From Kutzneria sp035492655 (GTDB lineage Bacteria > Actinomycetota > Actinomycetes > Mycobacteriales > Pseudonocardiaceae), in the NCBI GenBank assembly GCA_035492655.1, contig DATJJB010000651.1:1-64000 (forward strand): a stretch of DNA of 64,000 bases, given 5' to 3'. Each line of letters starts with the position of its first letter. The stretch's first letter is position 1. Below the pieces are notes generated by a model. It saw nothing but the letters and a program-made list of their open reading frames with translations. It was not told where the DNA came from and did not search any database. The position numbers and the translations under genes are program-made. This document shows, piece by piece, positions 62,229-64,000 of this stretch.

Positions 62229-63092
62229 TCAGAGATCGGCCACGCGCTGCACGGCCGGCGCGACGAACTCCTCGATCCACCGGGACGGGGTGCCGGTGGG
62301 CGGGACGATCATCACGGTCTTGATGCCGAGCTTGGCGTAGTCCTCCATCTGCGCGACGAAGGTGTCCAGGTCGTCGGCCCGCGCGGTCAGGGTGGCCTCG
62401 ATCTCGGCGAAGTCCCGGCCGACGGTGTCGCAGTGGCCCTTGATCACGTCGAGCTTGTGGGCCACCTCCTCCACCGAGCTGGGGAACAGGTTGCACGCAT
62501 CGGCGTACTGGGCGACCAGGCGCAGCGTCTTCTTCTCACCGCCACCGCCGATCAGGATGCGCGGCCGCGGGGAGCGCACGGACGCCGGGTGGTTGATGGT
62601 CTCCGCCAGCTGGTAGTGCTTGCCCTCGTACGGCCCGTCGTTGCCCTGGTCGAACATCTGCAGGCAGATCTGCAACGTCTCCTCGAGCCGCTCGAAACGT
62701 TCCTTGAGCGGCGGGAAGTTGACGCCGAGGCCCGCGTGCTCGCGGTCGTACCAGGCGGCGCCGATACCGAGCGTGCCGCGGCCGTTGGACAGCACGTCCA
62801 GGGTCGTGACGATCTTGGCCAGCAGCCCGGGGTTGCGGTAGGTCACGCCGGTGACGAGCAGGCTGAGCTCGGCGGTCGAGGTGTGCGCGGCCAGGAAGCC
62901 GAGCGTGGTGTAGCCCTCCAGCATGTCGTCGGCCGCGCCGCCGTTGTGCTCCATCTGGAAGTAGTGGTCCATCACGGAAATCCAGCCGACGCCGGCGGCC
63001 TCGGCGGTGCGCGCGACGGTGGCCAGCTCCGCGGCGACGGCCGAGGAGCCTGCCGGGTTGTCGAACTTGCTGATGTGGACGCCGACTCGCAC
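62229..63092 (-). CDS. LLM-class (F420-dependent) oxidoreductase
   Basis: 287 residues of the luciferase-like monooxygenase superfamily, F420-dependent type. VRVGVHISKFD starts the barrel; ISVMDHYFQME, LLVTGVTYRNPGLLAKIV and GIGAAWYDREHAGLGV are family signatures; RPRILIGGGGEKKTLRL is the cofactor segment. GTG at 63092 is preferred to ATG at 63104: GGGAG is five bases before the GTG, and the predicted transcript from the MerR-type promoter covers it. Confidence 0.88.
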   Translation of the reverse strand: MRVGVHISKFDNPAGSSAVAAELATVARTAEAAGVGWISVMDHYFQMEHNGGAADDMLEGYTTLGFLAAHTSTAELSLLVTGVTYRNPGLLAKIVTTLDVLSNGRGTLGIGAAWYDREHAGLGVNFPPLKERFERLEETLQICLQMFDQGNDGPYEGKHYQLAETINHPASVRSPRPRILIGGGGEKKTLRLVAQYADACNLFPSSVEEVAHKLDVIKGHCDTVGRDFAEIEATLTARADDLDTFVAQMEDYAKLGIKTVMIVPPTGTPSRWIEEFVAPAVQRVADL

Positions 63093-63125
63093 GTCGTCTC
63101 CCATTCGGTCGTGAGTGTCGCCACA

Positions 63126-63156
63126 ACGCTAGGTGCTGGAGCGCACTCCAGGTCAA
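63126..63156 (-). promoter_or_regulatory. MerR-type promoter of the LLM gene
   Basis: Read leftward: TTGACC (63156-63151), a 19-base spacer, TAGCGT (63131-63126). The overlong spacer contains the dyad CTGGAG-CGCA-CTCCAG (63136-63151). Overlong spacers with a central dyad are the hallmark of promoters activated by MerR-family regulators. No merR gene is in the window. Confidence 0.6.
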
Positions 63157-63177
63157 TGCCGTGCTTATGCTGCGCTG

Positions 63178-64000
63178 ATGTCCCGGCTGCGGATCGATCC
63201 GTACATCCTCCTGCTGCTGGCCACGGTCGGCCTGGCCTCCATCCTGCCCGCGCGCGGGGCGGCCGCAACCGGACTCGGGCACGTCACCACGATCGCGATC
63301 GGCCTGCTGTTCTTCCTGTACGGCGCGCGGCTGTCCACCCGGGAGGCGCTGGACGGCCTCAAGCACTGGCGGCTGCACACCCTGGTGCTGGCCTGCACCT
63401 ACGTGCTGTTCCCGGCGCTGGGCCTGCTGTGCGGGCTGCTGGTGCCGACCGTGCTGACCCCGGACCTGTACTCCGGAGTTCTGTTCCTGTGCTGCCTGCC
63501 GTCGACGGTGCAGTCCTCGATCGCGTTCACCTCGATCGCCCGCGGCAACGTGGCCGCGGCCATCTGCAGCGCCTCGTTCTCCAACCTGCTGGGCATCGTG
63601 CTGACCCCGCTGCTGGTCACGGTGTTCATCGTGAACGGCAGCGGCGGCGTCTCCTTCGACTCGGTCCGGGACATCCTGCTGCAACTTCTGGCCCCCTTCC
63701 TGGCCGGCCAGCTGCTGCGGCGTTGGATAGCCGCGTTCCTGACCCGGCACAAAAAGGTGTTGGGCTACGTGGACCGAGGATCCATCCTGTTGGTCGTGTA
63801 CGTCGCATTCAGCGAAGGCGTGGTCGCCGGCATCTGGGGCCGGCTCTCCCTCGTCTCGCTCGCCCTGCTGCTCGCCTGCAACGCCGCGTTGCTCGCGTTC
63901 GTCCTCGTGTCCACCACGGTGCTGGCCCGGCGGCTCCGGTTCGGCCGGGCCGACGAGATCGCCATCGTCTTCTGCGGCTCGAAGAAGTCGCTGGCCAGCG
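63178..64000 (+). CDS. SBF-like bile acid:sodium symporter family protein, cut by the window edge
   Basis: 274 residues are seen and the frame is still open at the right edge. SRLRIDPYILLLLATVGLASILP is the first helix; AIGLLFFLYGARLS and LPSTVQSSIAFTSIARGNVAAAI are signatures of the SBF-like (YfeH/PF13593) branch; FCGSKKSLAS matches the region before the ninth helix. It imports or exports an organic acid with sodium. TATGCT lies six bases before the ATG and there is no ribosome site, so it is probably leaderless. Confidence 0.88.
   Translation, partial: MSRLRIDPYILLLLATVGLASILPARGAAATGLGHVTTIAIGLLFFLYGARLSTREALDGLKHWRLHTLVLACTYVLFPALGLLCGLLVPTVLTPDLYSGVLFLCCLPSTVQSSIAFTSIARGNVAAAICSASFSNLLGIVLTPLLVTVFIVNGSGGVSFDSVRDILLQLLAPFLAGQLLRRWIAAFLTRHKKVLGYVDRGSILLVVYVAFSEGVVAGIWGRLSLVSLALLLACNAALLAFVLVSTTVLARRLRFGRADEIAIVFCGSKKSLAS

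Overview
The window is very GC-rich actinomycete chromosome. Gene families, start-codon use (many GTG starts, several apparently leaderless genes), a SAM-IV-type riboswitch and a recurrent TCCACNGTGGA palindrome fit a Pseudonocardiales-type genome (Kutzneria/Amycolatopsis/Saccharothrix-like). That placement is inference from content, not a database match. No phage, CRISPR array or intact insertion sequence is seen. The one transposase-like gene (9.8-11.0 kb) looks domesticated.

Layout. 0-4 kb: conserved core with an SDR, a small zinc-binding protein, a HerA-like ATPase, oligoribonuclease (orn) and tRNA-His. 4-8.4 kb: a leftward unit of cNMP-binding sensor kinase, SnoaL-like protein, GMC oxidoreductase and VOC protein, plus a lone NTF2-like gene. 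8.4-12 kb: maltokinase translated just behind an IS701-like gene, then a membrane protein. 12.3-17.9 kb: a MmyB-type XRE regulator, then a translationally coupled pair of LAL-like ATPase (no HTH, P-loop Lys replaced by Arg) and a lone one-module type I PKS (KS-AT-ACP).

18-27.4 kb: a nine-gene leftward operon mixing partner-switching regulators (PP2C phosphatase, anti-sigma kinase, two STAS proteins) with GlgX, an AGE-family epimerase, two DJ-1/PfpI proteins and a benzoylformate-decarboxylase-like TPP enzyme. Opposite it lies a fused response regulator/thioredoxin-reductase-like flavoprotein without the redox CxxC. 29-43.5 kb: an accessory, catabolic or biosynthetic-looking region with a BBE flavoprotein, NTF2-like proteins (one fused to ankyrin repeats), GlcG/HbpS, two MFS exporters, a second BFD-like enzyme, quinone oxidoreductase, ABM, cupin, muconolactone-isomerase-like and EthD proteins, and a TetR-controlled SDR/DapB-like pair.

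43.5-48.5 kb: small housekeeping genes, including a GNAT gene behind a SAM-IV riboswitch. 48.6-53.6 kb: CDP-alcohol phosphatidyltransferase divergent from a tightly overlapped operon (MDR dehydrogenase, degenerate QueD/PTPS homologue, GT4, methyltransferase, flippase-like membrane protein), plausibly making a modified glycolipid. 53.6-60.1 kb: an unknown protein, LacI regulator, MFS, phosphodiesterase, acyl-CoA synthetase and histidine phosphatase.

60.1-60.6 kb holds the most striking feature. A seven-codon leader ORF, MLCQLLL, has a strong Shine-Dalgarno and is followed by a U-tract terminator. Three atypical tRNA genes come next, with anticodons GAG (Leu), CAG (Leu) and GCA (Cys): the readers of the CTT, CTG and TGT codons in the leader. 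This looks like ribosome-mediated attenuation of a tRNA operon. The right end has a CHRD protein and a lipoprotein sharing a dyad, an F420-type oxidoreductase behind a MerR-type promoter, and a truncated SBF-type symporter.
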